DNA of 64,000 nucleotides from Stieleria neptunia (GTDB lineage: Bacteria > Planctomycetota > Planctomycetia > Pirellulales > Pirellulaceae). Of this stretch, positions 46,190-54,806 are shown piece by piece. A program made the translations under genes and the position numbers. Each line of letters begins with the position of its first letter. The stretch's first letter is position 1. The stretch is taken from assembly GCF_007754155.1 (NCBI RefSeq), contig NZ_CP037423.1:10722938-10786937 (forward strand), given 5' to 3'. The notes under the pieces are model-generated. The model searched no databases, was not told the origin of the DNA, and saw only the letters and a program-made list of their open reading frames with translations.

Positions 46190-48919
46190 ATGACTGCCGA
46201 AGACCGACGTTTAGACGAAAGCGACAAACGCCTTCAGAATTGGCAGCGATGGGGGCCCTACCTGTCGGAGCGACAATGGGGAACGGTTCGCGAAGATTAC
46301 AGCGACGGCGGTGACGCGACGTGGAGCTACTTTCCCCACGATCACGCCCGCAGTCGGGCCTACCGCTGGGGCGAAGACGGGTTGCTGGGGCTCTGTGACC
46401 GCGAAGGCCGATTGTGCTTTTCGGTCACCCTGTGGAACGGTCGCGATCCGATTCTCAAGGAACGCCTGTTCGGCGTCACGGGCCCCGAAGGCAACCACGG
46501 CGAAGACGTCAAGGAGTGTTATTACTATCTCGATAGCACGCCGACGCACAGCTACATGCGGGCGCTGTACAAGTACCCGCACGCGATCTTTCCGTACGAC
46601 GAATTGGTCGATGTGTCGCGCGGCCGGGAACGCACCGAACCGGAATTCGAATTGATCGATACCGGCGTGTTCGACGAATCTCGCTACTTTGACGTCGAAG
46701 TCGAATACGCCAAGGCCGGTCCCGATGACGTCCTGATCCGGCTGAACATCACCAACCGCGGCCCGCAACCCGCCGTGCTGCATGTGTTGCCCCAGTTGTT
46801 CTTTCGCAACACGTGGACCTGGCAATGCACCGACGAAGGCTGCACGACCCGGCCGACGATGAAGTTGGTCGGCGACGTGGTCAAATGCTTTCACGAATCG
46901 CTGGACGAATTCTGGTTCGCCTGCGATTGCATGGGCACCCCGGAAACCTGGGCGTGGCTGTTCACCGACAACGAAACCAACGCCGTCCGCCACCCCGATC
47001 TGCCGTCGGAATCGGAATACTACAAAGACGCGTTCCACCAATACGTCGTCAAGGGCGAAGTCAAAACCGTCAACCCGGATCAACGCGGGACCAAGTGCGC
47101 CGCCTACGGGCTGGATCTGGTGCTGCCCGGTGTGACCAAGACGATCAAGATGCGATTGTCCGGCCGCCAAGAGCCGATCATCAAGGAAGACTGTGGCGGC
47201 GACATCGCGAAATTTTCGTCGGCCGCGTTGGGCGAACGCTTCGACGCGATCTTTGAGTCGCGAAAGCGCGAAGCCGACGCGTTTTATGAAACACGCATCC
47301 CCGATTCGGTTGCCGAGTGCCGCCGCCCGGTCATCCGCCAAGCGTATGCCGGACTGCTGTGGACGAAACAGTTCTATCATTACGTCGTGCGGACCTGGCT
47401 GGACGGTGATCCCAACGGTCCGCCGGCCAATGAGATCCGCAAGCAGGGGCGCAACAGCGAATGGCGTCACCTGTTCAACCGCGACGTGATCTCGATGCCC
47501 GACAAGTGGGAGTATCCCTGGTACGCCGCCTGGGATCTGGCCTTTCATATGGTGCCGATGGCGCACCTGGATTATGGATTCGCCAAAGATCAGATGATCT
47601 TGTTCTTGCGCGAATGGTACATGCACCCCAACGGCCAAATCCCTGCCTACGAATGGCATCTCGCCGATGTCAATCCGCCCGTCCACGCCTGGGGTGTTTG
47701 GCAAGTCTACAAGGCCAGCGGTCCGCCACACCAACGTGACAAACTGTTCCTCGCCCGTGCGTTTCAAAAACTGTTGTTGAACTTCACCTGGTGGGTCAAT
47801 CGCAAAGACCCGCGTGGCAAGAACATCTTTTCCGGTGGCTTCCTCGGTTTGGACAACATCGGCGTGTTCGACCGCAGCAAACCGCTGCCGCGCGGTCATC
47901 TGGAACAGGCCGACGGGACCGCATGGATGGCGTTCTATTGCGGGACCATGCTGCGGATGGCGATCGAACTGGCGGACGAAAACGAAGCCTACGGCGACAT
48001 GGCCAGCAAGTTCTTTGAACACTACATCGCGATTGCCGAGGCGATGAACAGCATGGACGGCTCGGGGCTTTGGGACGAAACCGAAGGGTTTTATTACGAC
48101 CACCTGTTCGTCGATGGTCAATCCATCCCGATCCGCGTGCGCTCGCTGGTCGGGCTGCTGCCGCTGACAACCGGTGTGATTCTGGAAGAACACATCATCG
48201 ACAAGTTGCCCGGTTTCAAGCGACGGATGAAATGGTTCTTGAACAGCCGCCCCGACCTGACGCAACACATGACGTACATGGAGGGCGAAGACCCCGAGGA
48301 GACTAAGATCACGCGACGCCTGTTGGCGATCCCCAGCGAGGACCGGTTTCGTCGCTTGCTGAGCGTGATGCTGGACGAAACCGAGTTCCTGTCTCCCTAT
48401 GGCATTCGCAGCATGTCCGCCGCCCACGGCGCCGAACCCTTCGTGTTCGACTTCGGCGGCCAACATCACGAAGTCCAATACGTGCCCGGCGAGAGTGAAA
48501 GCGGAATGTTCGGCGGCAACAGCAATTGGCGCGGGCCGATCTGGTTCCCGATGAACTACCTGATCATCCAATCGCTGAAACGCTACCACGCGTTTTACGG
48601 AGAGTCGTTTCGGGTGGAATGCCCGACCGGCAGCGGGCAGAGCATGACGCTGATGGAAGTCGCTCGGGAATTGGAAAGCCGCTGCATTTCGCTGTTCGAG
48701 TGCGACGAGGACGGAGCCCGGCCGGCCCACGGCGACGAATCACGCTATCGCGACGACCCCGCCTGGAACGACTTGATTCTGTTCTACGAGTACTTTCATG
48801 CCGACAACGGCAAGGGGCTCGGCGCCAGCCACCAGACCGGCTGGACGGCTCTGGTCGCTTCGATGATCCGCAGCCAGGCCGACGTGCCCAAACACGTCGG
48901 CACCGAGCTGATCCCCTGA
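46190..48919 (+). CDS. Glucosidase, GH63-like
   Basis: 909 residues from ATG 46190 (GGAG Shine-Dalgarno about 11 nt upstream; a TTG at 46154 is the other option). It matches the bacterial branch of glycoside hydrolase family 63 by overall length and by blocks GHLEQADGTAWMAFYC, GSGLWDETEGFYYDHL and NSNWRGPIWFPMNYL. The last is typical of the (alpha/alpha)6 barrel with catalytic Glu/Asp. Reaction is inverting hydrolysis of alpha-glucosides; the substrate is not known. No signal peptide is seen, so it is cytoplasmic. Transcribed in the same direction as pgk, 148 bp downstream, so partial read-through is possible. Confidence 0.93.
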   Translation: MTAEDRRLDESDKRLQNWQRWGPYLSERQWGTVREDYSDGGDATWSYFPHDHARSRAYRWGEDGLLGLCDREGRLCFSVTLWNGRDPILKERLFGVTGPEGNHGEDVKECYYYLDSTPTHSYMRALYKYPHAIFPYDELVDVSRGRERTEPEFELIDTGVFDESRYFDVEVEYAKAGPDDVLIRLNITNRGPQPAVLHVLPQLFFRNTWTWQCTDEGCTTRPTMKLVGDVVKCFHESLDEFWFACDCMGTPETWAWLFTDNETNAVRHPDLPSESEYYKDAFHQYVVKGEVKTVNPDQRGTKCAAYGLDLVLPGVTKTIKMRLSGRQEPIIKEDCGGDIAKFSSAALGERFDAIFESRKREADAFYETRIPDSVAECRRPVIRQAYAGLLWTKQFYHYVVRTWLDGDPNGPPANEIRKQGRNSEWRHLFNRDVISMPDKWEYPWYAAWDLAFHMVPMAHLDYGFAKDQMILFLREWYMHPNGQIPAYEWHLADVNPPVHAWGVWQVYKASGPPHQRDKLFLARAFQKLLLNFTWWVNRKDPRGKNIFSGGFLGLDNIGVFDRSKPLPRGHLEQADGTAWMAFYCGTMLRMAIELADENEAYGDMASKFFEHYIAIAEAMNSMDGSGLWDETEGFYYDHLFVDGQSIPIRVRSLVGLLPLTTGVILEEHIIDKLPGFKRRMKWFLNSRPDLTQHMTYMEGEDPEETKITRRLLAIPSEDRFRRLLSVMLDETEFLSPYGIRSMSAAHGAEPFVFDFGGQHHEVQYVPGESESGMFGGNSNWRGPIWFPMNYLIIQSLKRYHAFYGESFRVECPTGSGQSMTLMEVARELESRCISLFECDEDGARPAHGDESRYRDDPAWNDLILFYEYFHADNGKGLGASHQTGWTALVASMIRSQADVPKHVGTELIP

Positions 48920-48958
48920 TCGGCCGGCCGCCCGATCAGCGGCCCGTCTGGCAACGCT

Positions 48959-49199
48959 GTGAAGCATTCTCCCCCTGTGTTTCTTCAAGGTTTTAGCGGC
49001 AGGGCGCGAGCCCTCCGGTTGTTCCTCTTTGCCAAAACACCGGAGGGCTCGCGGGCTGTCGTTTTTGTGAGCCGCGACGCGTGAGCGGCCGGGCACTGCG
49101 ACGCTGCCCGAGGCCTTACGGCCAGCGGCTCACCATTGACCCAGCAGATCCCGACTAAAACGACAGCCCGCTCGCGCCCTACCGCTAAGAATGCTTCAC
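48959..49199. repeat. D-family palindromic element, copy 2 (full)
   Basis: Ends GTGAAGCAT and ATGCTTCAC are inverted repeats. Inside these come TTAGCGGCAGGGCGCGAG and its complement CTCGCGCCCTACCGCTAA. The core runs from TGAGCCGCGACGCG to GGCCAGCGGCTCA. Nucleotides 49185-49199 belong to both this element and the last five codons of yjbQ. Confidence 0.92.
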
Positions 49200-49616
49200 A
49201 GCGTCGCCCGTCAGGGTCAACACCAGTCGCCGGGATCCGCCGTGATTGCGATGCTCGCAAAGGTAAATGCCCTGCCAGACGCCCAACAGCAACCGTCCGC
49301 CACCGACCGGGATCTGGACGCTGGCCCCCATCATGCTCGCTTTGACGTGGGCGGGCATGTCGTCGCGGCCTTCGAGCGTGTGCACGTAGGGCAGGGATTC
49401 GGGGACGGCGTGGTTCATCGCCGTCTCGAAATCCACACGGACATCGGGGTCGGCATTCTCATTGATCGTCAGTGAGGCGCTGGTGTGTTGGATGAACACG
49501 TGCAGCAGGCCCGTCTGAACCGTCGCGATCTCGGGCACACCGTCCATGACTTCCGAGGTCACCAGATGGAACCCTCGTGGCTTGGCCGGAAGCGTCAATG
49601 TTCGCTGAACCCACAT
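49185..49616 (-). CDS. yjbQ: YjbQ-family protein (UPF0047)
   Basis: 143 residues from ATG 49616; a 16-residue longer form is possible but not family-like. Conserved blocks: VPEIATVQTGLLHVFIQHTSASLTINENADPDV, SLPYVHTLEGRDDMPAHVKASMMG and GVWQGIYLCEHR. Family members can support thiamine synthesis as a secondary thiamine-phosphate synthase and form trimers. Single gene. Its final codons (VKHS) and stop TAG derive from the end of a D element, so the C-terminus has been remade by the repeat. Confidence 0.93.
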   Translation of the reverse strand: MWVQRTLTLPAKPRGFHLVTSEVMDGVPEIATVQTGLLHVFIQHTSASLTINENADPDVRVDFETAMNHAVPESLPYVHTLEGRDDMPAHVKASMMGASVQIPVGGGRLLLGVWQGIYLCEHRNHGGSRRLVLTLTGDAVKHS

Positions 49617-49802
49617 ACCTGGCACCACCGCTACGAAATAGTCGAACCGAAGAAAACGCGACAAAGAAAAAATTGAAACTTTTTTTCCTCGTCCGCGCGA
49701 TCCAAAACCTAGCGATTGTGCACCGATTTTCCACAGTCGGCAAGGTGACGCTCACCAGAGGTGTCATTTTGTACGCTGCCCCATTGACGATCTGCCGGTG
49801 AA

Positions 49803-49831
49803 TTGATCCACCGCGGTGGGCCGCCTATGTT
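49803..49831 (+). promoter_or_regulatory. Candidate promoter with an embedded palindrome
   Basis: A -35-like TTGATC (49803-49808) and a -10-like TATGTT (49826-49831) are 17 bp apart. Each matches consensus at four of six positions. A perfect 12-bp palindrome CCACCGCGGTGG (49808-49819) overlaps the -35 by 1 bp and otherwise lies in the spacer, where a repressor could block the polymerase. Confidence 0.4.
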
Positions 49832-49838
49832 AAGATCT

Positions 49839-49862
49839 GCCCCCTTGACGCGTGAAGGGGGC
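49839..49862 (+). promoter_or_regulatory. Hairpin in the long leader
   Basis: GCCCCCTT (49839-49846) pairs with AAGGGGGC (49855-49862) around an 8-nt loop. No T-run follows, so it is a leader structure rather than a simple terminator. Confidence 0.5.
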
Positions 49863-50065
49863 GTGAACGCCGTTTTGGACCCGGCCGGCGGGTCGATCCG
49901 GCGGCGATCAAGGCGACTTGCGGGGGCCCGCAAAGTGAAGCATTCCTGCTCCGCTGCCGGTTGGCCGGCGGAGTGGGACCACCCGACAATTTTCTTGACT
50001 CCCGTCAAGCGACGTGAATAATCCCCTCGTCCCAGCCCGGGTTGCGCGAAAAAGTGCCCGCGGGC

Positions 50066-50099
50066 AAAAAGTTACTGTTAACAAAAAGTGACTGTTAAC
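50066..50099 (+). repeat. Two adjacent 17-bp direct repeats
   Basis: AAAAAGTTACTGTTAAC (50066-50082) and AAAAAGTGACTGTTAAC (50083-50099) differ at one base and each end in the palindrome GTTAAC. They lie 88 bp before the small gene's start. They could be regulator sites. Confidence 0.6.
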
Positions 50100-50186
50100 G
50101 AATCACGTGCGTCTGCCAGGACCGACGCACCAAAGTCGTTCAGACATAGCTGTCGAACCCCTACAGAAGAGAGTGAGCGGAACCAA

Positions 50187-50420
50187 ATGAAAGACATGTC
50201 CCGATGCAAGAACGTCTTCGAAGCGATCCTTCGTTACGGACACGATGAAGATTTCGTGCCCCACGAAGACGACCGATTCTCGCCGACCGACGCTCCCGCC
50301 GGAAGCGCCGAAAAGATTGAAGTGCTGCGTAGCCGAGTGGAACGCGGACAGCCGTTGTGGCACAACACCGACCGCGTTGATTACAGCGGCCTGACCGGTG
50401 CCATTCGCCCCCGCGAGTAG
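50187..50420 (+). CDS. Small acidic/charged protein of unknown function
   Basis: 77 residues from ATG 50187; a longer frame to 50088 covers the leader repeats and is not favoured. A purine-rich GAGTGAGCGG lies about 7-16 nt upstream. Composition is highly charged with the motif GHDEDFVPHEDDRFSP. No membrane segment and no Cys pair (one Cys only). Between a strong leader and a strong terminator it looks like an independent, regulated gene. Not recognised. Confidence 0.72.
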   Translation: MKDMSRCKNVFEAILRYGHDEDFVPHEDDRFSPTDAPAGSAEKIEVLRSRVERGQPLWHNTDRVDYSGLTGAIRPRE

Positions 50421-50474
50421 ATCGATCGCTGCCGTCGTTGCACGGCAGCATCAATGCTGAGAAAGACCCAGACA

Positions 50475-50504
50475 CCCCGTGAGCCACGCTCGCGGGGTTT
50501 TTTT
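50475..50504 (+). terminator. Intrinsic terminator of the small gene
   Basis: Stem CCCCGTGAGC (50475-50484) with GCTCGCGGGG (50488-50497), loop CAC and one G-T wobble, followed by seven T residues (50498-50504). It starts 55 bp after the stop codon. Confidence 0.92.
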
Positions 50505-50571
50505 GTGGCCCGAGACATCCATTGCCGTCCCGCTACGCTTCCCCAATCGCCCGGCCCCGTCGGGTAACCCT

Positions 50572-50773
50572 GTGAAGCATTTCTTTCGTGTGATTGACGA
50601 GGTTTTCGCGGCAGGGCGCAAGCGGGCTGTCGTTTTCGTCTGGCTCTGCTGAGTCATTGGTGAGCCGCTGGCCGTAAGGCCTCGGGCAGCTTCGCAGTGC
50701 CCGGCCGCTTACGCGTCGCGGCTCACAAAATCGACTGCCCGCTCGCGCCCTGCCGCTAAAAAACATGCTTCAC
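50572..50773. repeat. D-family palindromic element, copy 3, with inverted core
   Basis: The outer ends GTGAAGCAT and ATGCTTCAC are in place, and the left arm spacer (GAGGTTTT before CGCGGCAGGGCGC) aligns with copy 2. The core reads in the opposite direction: it begins TGAGCCGCTGGCCGTAAGGC and ends CGTCGCGGCTCA. Confidence 0.9.
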
Positions 50774-50834
50774 CCCGTTACCCGCCGGGGTTGCGGCAAC
50801 GGACAAAAGCTCTCACATCCGCGGTGGATCAAAA

Positions 50835-51548
50835 TTGAGTAACAAGTTAAATCAAGGTGAGTTTGTCGTCGTCGGTGGCAGCAGCGGGATCGGGCTGGGG
50901 ATCGTCAAACGGCTTGTCGAAGAGGGCCGCGCGGTCACCGTCCTGAGCCGGACCTGGGAGCACGCCGGAGTCTTGCCCGACGTCAAGCATGTTGCAATCG
51001 ACGTGACCCGAGACGAGGTTTCCGGCGAGCTGCTTCCCGGGGTGATCCGCGGGCTGGCCTACTGTCCCGGGTCGATCCGATTGAGATCGTTTCGAGGCAT
51101 CGCGCCGGAAGCGTTTCGGGAGGATTTTGAGTTGAACGTCGTCGGTGCGGTCAAGTGCATCCAGGCTGCGATGAAGGGGCTGCGGGCTGCGGAAGCGGCC
51201 AGCGTCGTGCTGTTCAGCACCGTGGCGGTCAAGATGGGAATCCCCCTCCACGCCTCGGTCGCCGTCGCCAAAGCCGGCGTCGAGGGATTGGCCCGAACAC
51301 TGGCCGCCGAACTGTCACCGAAGGTCCGTGTCAATTGCGTCGCGCCGGCGCTGGTCGACACCCCGTTGGCCAGCCAGTTCTTTGGCGACGAAGAGAAGGA
51401 GCAGGCGATGGCCGCGCGGTACCCACTCGGTCGCACCGGAACCATCGACGATATCGCGTCGATGAGCCACTATTTATTGACCGACGGACCGTGGATCACC
51501 GGCCAGACGCTGGGGGTCGACGGGGGCATGAGCACGGTGAGGAAATAA
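50835..51548 (+). CDS. SDR-family protein lacking the catalytic Tyr
   Basis: 237 residues from TTG 50835. Rossmann fold with VVVGGSSGIGLGI for NAD(P) binding, NVVGA for the structural Asn and the FSTVAVKMG Ser region. The usual YxxxK is replaced: HASVAVAKAGVEGL keeps the Lys, but the Tyr position is Val. The end DGPWITGQTLGVDGGMS is normal. The classic short-chain dehydrogenase reaction is therefore doubtful; a binding or altered role is possible. It stands alone after a D element. Confidence 0.87.
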   Translation: MSNKLNQGEFVVVGGSSGIGLGIVKRLVEEGRAVTVLSRTWEHAGVLPDVKHVAIDVTRDEVSGELLPGVIRGLAYCPGSIRLRSFRGIAPEAFREDFELNVVGAVKCIQAAMKGLRAAEAASVVLFSTVAVKMGIPLHASVAVAKAGVEGLARTLAAELSPKVRVNCVAPALVDTPLASQFFGDEEKEQAMAARYPLGRTGTIDDIASMSHYLLTDGPWITGQTLGVDGGMSTVRK

Positions 51549-51632
51549 GTCCTCGGCCGGCACGCCGTTCCCTGTTGTGCGTCACAGGGCGAGCGCGAAC
51601 CCGGGTCGAGACGAACGGATTACAATCAACGG

Positions 51633-53318
51633 ATGGTCCATCGAAAAACATTCCTTGTCCTCTGGCTCGTCTGGGTTTCCGCCTCGAGTGCCCAACCCCC
51701 CTCGCCGCGGATCATCACTTGCGGATGGAACGCGCCGACCGTCGCGCAGTTCGCCCGCGATCTGGACAAGATGCCTGGCGAATTGCCGCTGACCGGTTGC
51801 GTGTTGACGCTGCATGCCGATTCAGGAAATCCGGACCCATTGGCCACCGCGCATGGGACCGACGACTGGAGTCAGTTGGATGTCCGGCGATCGATCGAAG
51901 CCGCTGCGGCCGTTTCCAAAGAATCGATGCCGGACAACTATCTGTTGCTCAAGGCCAATCCCGGGGCTGTGGATTGGTTCGACAATGACGGCTGGCAAAC
52001 GATCGTCGACCACTATCGCATCGCCGCGCGCTTGGCCCGTCAAGCAGGGTTGCGCGGGCTGCTGTTGGACTTTGAACCCTACACGCATCCGCACCGACAA
52101 TTTCAGTATTCACGACAGGCGGCTGCCACGGAGCACGACTTTGCCGACTATCAAATCGCTACCCGCCGCCGCGGCCGCGAGATGATGAAGGCGATTGCGG
52201 CGGAGTTTCCCGATGCCGAAATCTGCACGTTCTTCCTGCTCAGCTACTTGATCGAAGACCACCACCATCGCGGGCCTTCCCCGGTCGGTCGCAGCGATGC
52301 CCAGTGGTGTTTGGCCGGTCATGCGTATGGTCTGTTGCCGGCACTGGTCGACGGCTGGTTGGATGTGCTCCCACCCTCGATCACCCTGATCGATGGCTGC
52401 GAAAACGGATATTGGTTCACTTCGGCCGGCCAATTTGAACGTTGTGCCCAAGCCGTCCGCCAGCGAGGCGTTCAACTGGTTTCCGGCGCAAATCGAGAAA
52501 AATACAGCAATCAAGTCCGCGTTGCATTCCCGGTCTATCTGGATGCCATCCATCCCGATCTTGCCGGCCGATACACGCTCGAGCCCACTCGGTCCGATCG
52601 GCTGGCACTGCTGAAACGGAACCTGAACGCTGCGATCGCATCCGGCGACGGATTGGTCTGGCTGTATGGCGAACAGGGCCGCTGGTGGCCCGAAGCCGGT
52701 GAGGAGTCGCTCTGGCAAGGCAAGGACACGTATCCGCACTGGGAGACGCAGATCCCGGGCATTTCCCGATTGATCAAGTCGGTCGTCGTGGACGCAACGC
52801 AGAAAGCCGCGTCAAAGGTTCCGCCGCAAACAAAACCATCGGCTCCACCAGACTCAAATCCAACGGCAGCGGCCGGCGACGCAGAAATTGGCGCCAGCGT
52901 GCTCGATCTTCAACCGGTCTGGGAAACGCGCAACGGGGATCCACGCGGAGAGGTGGTGCTCGGCGACGGCCAAGTGACGATCACCGCGGCGGAGGACGCC
53001 AGCGGCATCGCGACGTTCCCTACCGAGCCGAATCGCCGCTACATGATTCAGGTGCAAGTGGTCCAGCAAGGCCGCGGATTGACCAGGCTGTCGGTACGCT
53101 GGAAAACGCCTGACGGACAGTGGCGGACAAGCAGGGACAATGACGTCGTCGCGTACCCGCCCGACGGTGACCCCTTCACCCCGCGGACGATCACCGCGAT
53201 CGTGACTGCGCCGCCCCAGCCACACCGTATGGTCGTGACCTGCAACGCATCGCGTCAAATCACCAAAGACGATGCGGCCCTGTTCGGAAACTTGTTGATC
53301 GGTGTGGTCGACGATTGA
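51633..53318 (+). CDS. Large secreted protein, possible TIM-barrel enzyme
   Basis: 561 residues with a signal peptide (FLVLWLVWVSASSAQ). Residues about 25-380 have repeated beta-alpha-like strands, such as GLRGLLLDFEPY and FPDAEICTFFLLSYLIED, that suggest a TIM-barrel of glycosidase type. A linker rich in Pro/Ser and a beta-rich C-terminal domain follow. The Asp and Glu in LLLDFEPY resemble a catalytic strand end. No CAZy family is claimed. It is secreted and may act on an extracellular carbohydrate (inference). Confidence 0.75.
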   Translation: MVHRKTFLVLWLVWVSASSAQPPSPRIITCGWNAPTVAQFARDLDKMPGELPLTGCVLTLHADSGNPDPLATAHGTDDWSQLDVRRSIEAAAAVSKESMPDNYLLLKANPGAVDWFDNDGWQTIVDHYRIAARLARQAGLRGLLLDFEPYTHPHRQFQYSRQAAATEHDFADYQIATRRRGREMMKAIAAEFPDAEICTFFLLSYLIEDHHHRGPSPVGRSDAQWCLAGHAYGLLPALVDGWLDVLPPSITLIDGCENGYWFTSAGQFERCAQAVRQRGVQLVSGANREKYSNQVRVAFPVYLDAIHPDLAGRYTLEPTRSDRLALLKRNLNAAIASGDGLVWLYGEQGRWWPEAGEESLWQGKDTYPHWETQIPGISRLIKSVVVDATQKAASKVPPQTKPSAPPDSNPTAAAGDAEIGASVLDLQPVWETRNGDPRGEVVLGDGQVTITAAEDASGIATFPTEPNRRYMIQVQVVQQGRGLTRLSVRWKTPDGQWRTSRDNDVVAYPPDGDPFTPRTITAIVTAPPQPHRMVVTCNASRQITKDDAALFGNLLIGVVDD

Positions 53319-53340
53319 TCGTCAAACCCCGGGCCCGCGA

Positions 53341-53925
53341 TTAACCGCGACGGCGCTCCAGCAGCACCAGCATCAACAGCGCCATCAGCGAACGAAGCTC
53401 GTCGTCTTCGGGCATGTCGTTGAGCTTTTCGAGCACAAACTTGCCCTCAAACAGCGCCGGTTTTTTGGTCAGCTTCAACAACGGCGTCCCGTCGGGGCGG
53501 GAGACGATGTAGCTGGGATTGAGCAGATAGACGGCAGCCAAGCCGAGGATCGGAATCTCGCCGAGAATGCTCTCGAGCACCTTTTTCATCGGGCTCTCTT
53601 CGCGGATCTCCATGTCGACCTGGCCTTCTTGCATCACTTGGTAGTGCGCCGCCCACAACGATCGCATCCCCTTGCGACGGACCGATCCCCAGGGATTGCC
53701 TTCGGCGTCGGTGAAGCTGTAGTTGGCCGAGAAGTCCAACATCCGATCGGCTTCGATACGAAAGATCAACTGCGACTGCTTTTCGTCGTTGTAGATCTCG
53801 ACTTTTTCCTTCAGCTTGAACATCTTTTGTTTGATGAACATCAGCACGTTGCCGTCGGCGTCCGAAGCGACGATCCGTTGGCCAAAGGTTAAGAGTTTGA
53901 AACTGAGGTTGAGCGGGTATTGCAT
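53341..53925 (-). CDS. LURP-one-related/scramblase-like protein
   Basis: 194 residues from ATG 53925 (a TTG at 53943 would add six). The N-terminal KLLTFGQRIVASDADGNVLMFIKQKMFKLKEKVEIY and later SVRRKGMRSLWAAHYQV follow the LOR/YxjI-like beta-barrel pattern. One hydrophobic stretch (IPILGLAAVYLLNPSY) lies in the second half. Members are thought to bind or move lipids, without firm proof in bacteria. It lies downstream of the DUF3467 gene, separated by a terminator. Confidence 0.82.
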   Translation of the reverse strand: MQYPLNLSFKLLTFGQRIVASDADGNVLMFIKQKMFKLKEKVEIYNDEKQSQLIFRIEADRMLDFSANYSFTDAEGNPWGSVRRKGMRSLWAAHYQVMQEGQVDMEIREESPMKKVLESILGEIPILGLAAVYLLNPSYIVSRPDGTPLLKLTKKPALFEGKFVLEKLNDMPEDDELRSLMALLMLVLLERRRG

Positions 53926-54046
53926 CGATCGGGGCTCGGACAAGAAGAGGACACGTCAGAAATGCGACCACGATACTCGAATCAGGCGGTGACAAAACAC
54001 CAGGCCGGCACGGTTCGGGAAACGACCGTTGTAACCGATGGGGCGC

Positions 54047-54085
54047 AAAAAAACCGCGTGCCGAGAATCGCGCGGCACGCGGTTT
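54047..54085 (-). terminator. Intrinsic terminator after the DUF3467 gene
   Basis: On the minus strand AAACCGCGTGCCG pairs with CGGCACGCGGTTT over 13 bp with a loop of 9 nt, followed by seven T. It lies 43 bp after the stop codon, so the downstream LURP-one gene needs its own promoter. The plus side also has a T-run, so it may act in both directions. Confidence 0.93.
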
Positions 54086-54127
54086 GAAGATTTTTTGAGC
54101 TCTGGGCGGTGATCCGCCAGAAACCGA

Positions 54128-54520
54128 CTACTCGGCTGCGGGAGCCGGTGCGGCTTGCGGAGCGCTCTGTTGTTGCGCCAGTCCGGGACGAACACGCTTG
54201 TTGATGTCCGTTTCCAGAACGCCGAAGACGGCTTCGTGACGGGCGATCGACATTTGCAACGCGGCCAGCAGACGCTTGGCGGTGAAGAAGTTGACGATGA
54301 TCCGCTGCTTGACTTCGATCGGCTCCTTCGGCACACCGATCGGCTGCGGGTTGAGACCGAAATCAACGATCAGCTCTTCCGGCGATCCGGTGACGCGGCA
54401 GAAGTTTGCATAGGTCGCCAACGTGTTGCTGTCGTTCACCTGAACTTGCACGGGTTGTTGCGTCTGCGCTTGTTCGGCCGGTGGTGCTGCAGCTTCAGGT
54501 TTCTTGGTTTCATCAGCCAT
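54128..54520 (-). CDS. DUF3467 family protein
   Basis: 130 residues from ATG 54520. A low-complexity start (EAAAPPAEQAQTQQP) and a conserved body: YANFCRVTGSPEELIVDFGLNP and VKQRIIVNFFTAKRLLAALQMSIARHE. DUF3467 is found across bacteria without assigned function. It lies 286 bp downstream of the M50-HlyD gene on the same strand; whether it is part of that cluster is not clear. Confidence 0.9.
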   Translation of the reverse strand: MADETKKPEAAAPPAEQAQTQQPVQVQVNDSNTLATYANFCRVTGSPEELIVDFGLNPQPIGVPKEPIEVKQRIIVNFFTAKRLLAALQMSIARHEAVFGVLETDINKRVRPGLAQQQSAPQAAPAPAAE

Positions 54521-54806
54521 CGAAGAGAGTTCTCCACAAAGGTTAGGGTCGCGATCGTGATCCAAAGCAGAAAACGGATCGCTCAAAAAGGGGAAAGATC
54601 GATTTTGGGTTCGGTTTTCACCGATCGCGACACCGCGAGGAATTCATCCTAACGGCCGTGATCGGCCACGAAAACCGAGCCGCGACGGAAATTCAGTTCA
54701 TGGTCGATGCAATGAGTTAACTAGAGGCAAAGTGCGTCGACTAGGAAAAACGAGAGTGTAAATAGGGAAATGGGAGCGAGCGGGCAAGACAGATTGCATC
54801 ATCGCT

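Noticed and set aside
46211..48730. 839-codon minus-strand frame opposite the GH63-like gene
   Set aside because: The plus frame matches a known family over its whole length; the antisense frame is an effect of codon bias.
49803..50021. 72-codon frame in the leader region
   Set aside because: It starts with TTG, crosses hairpins and has no family features; a leader fits better.
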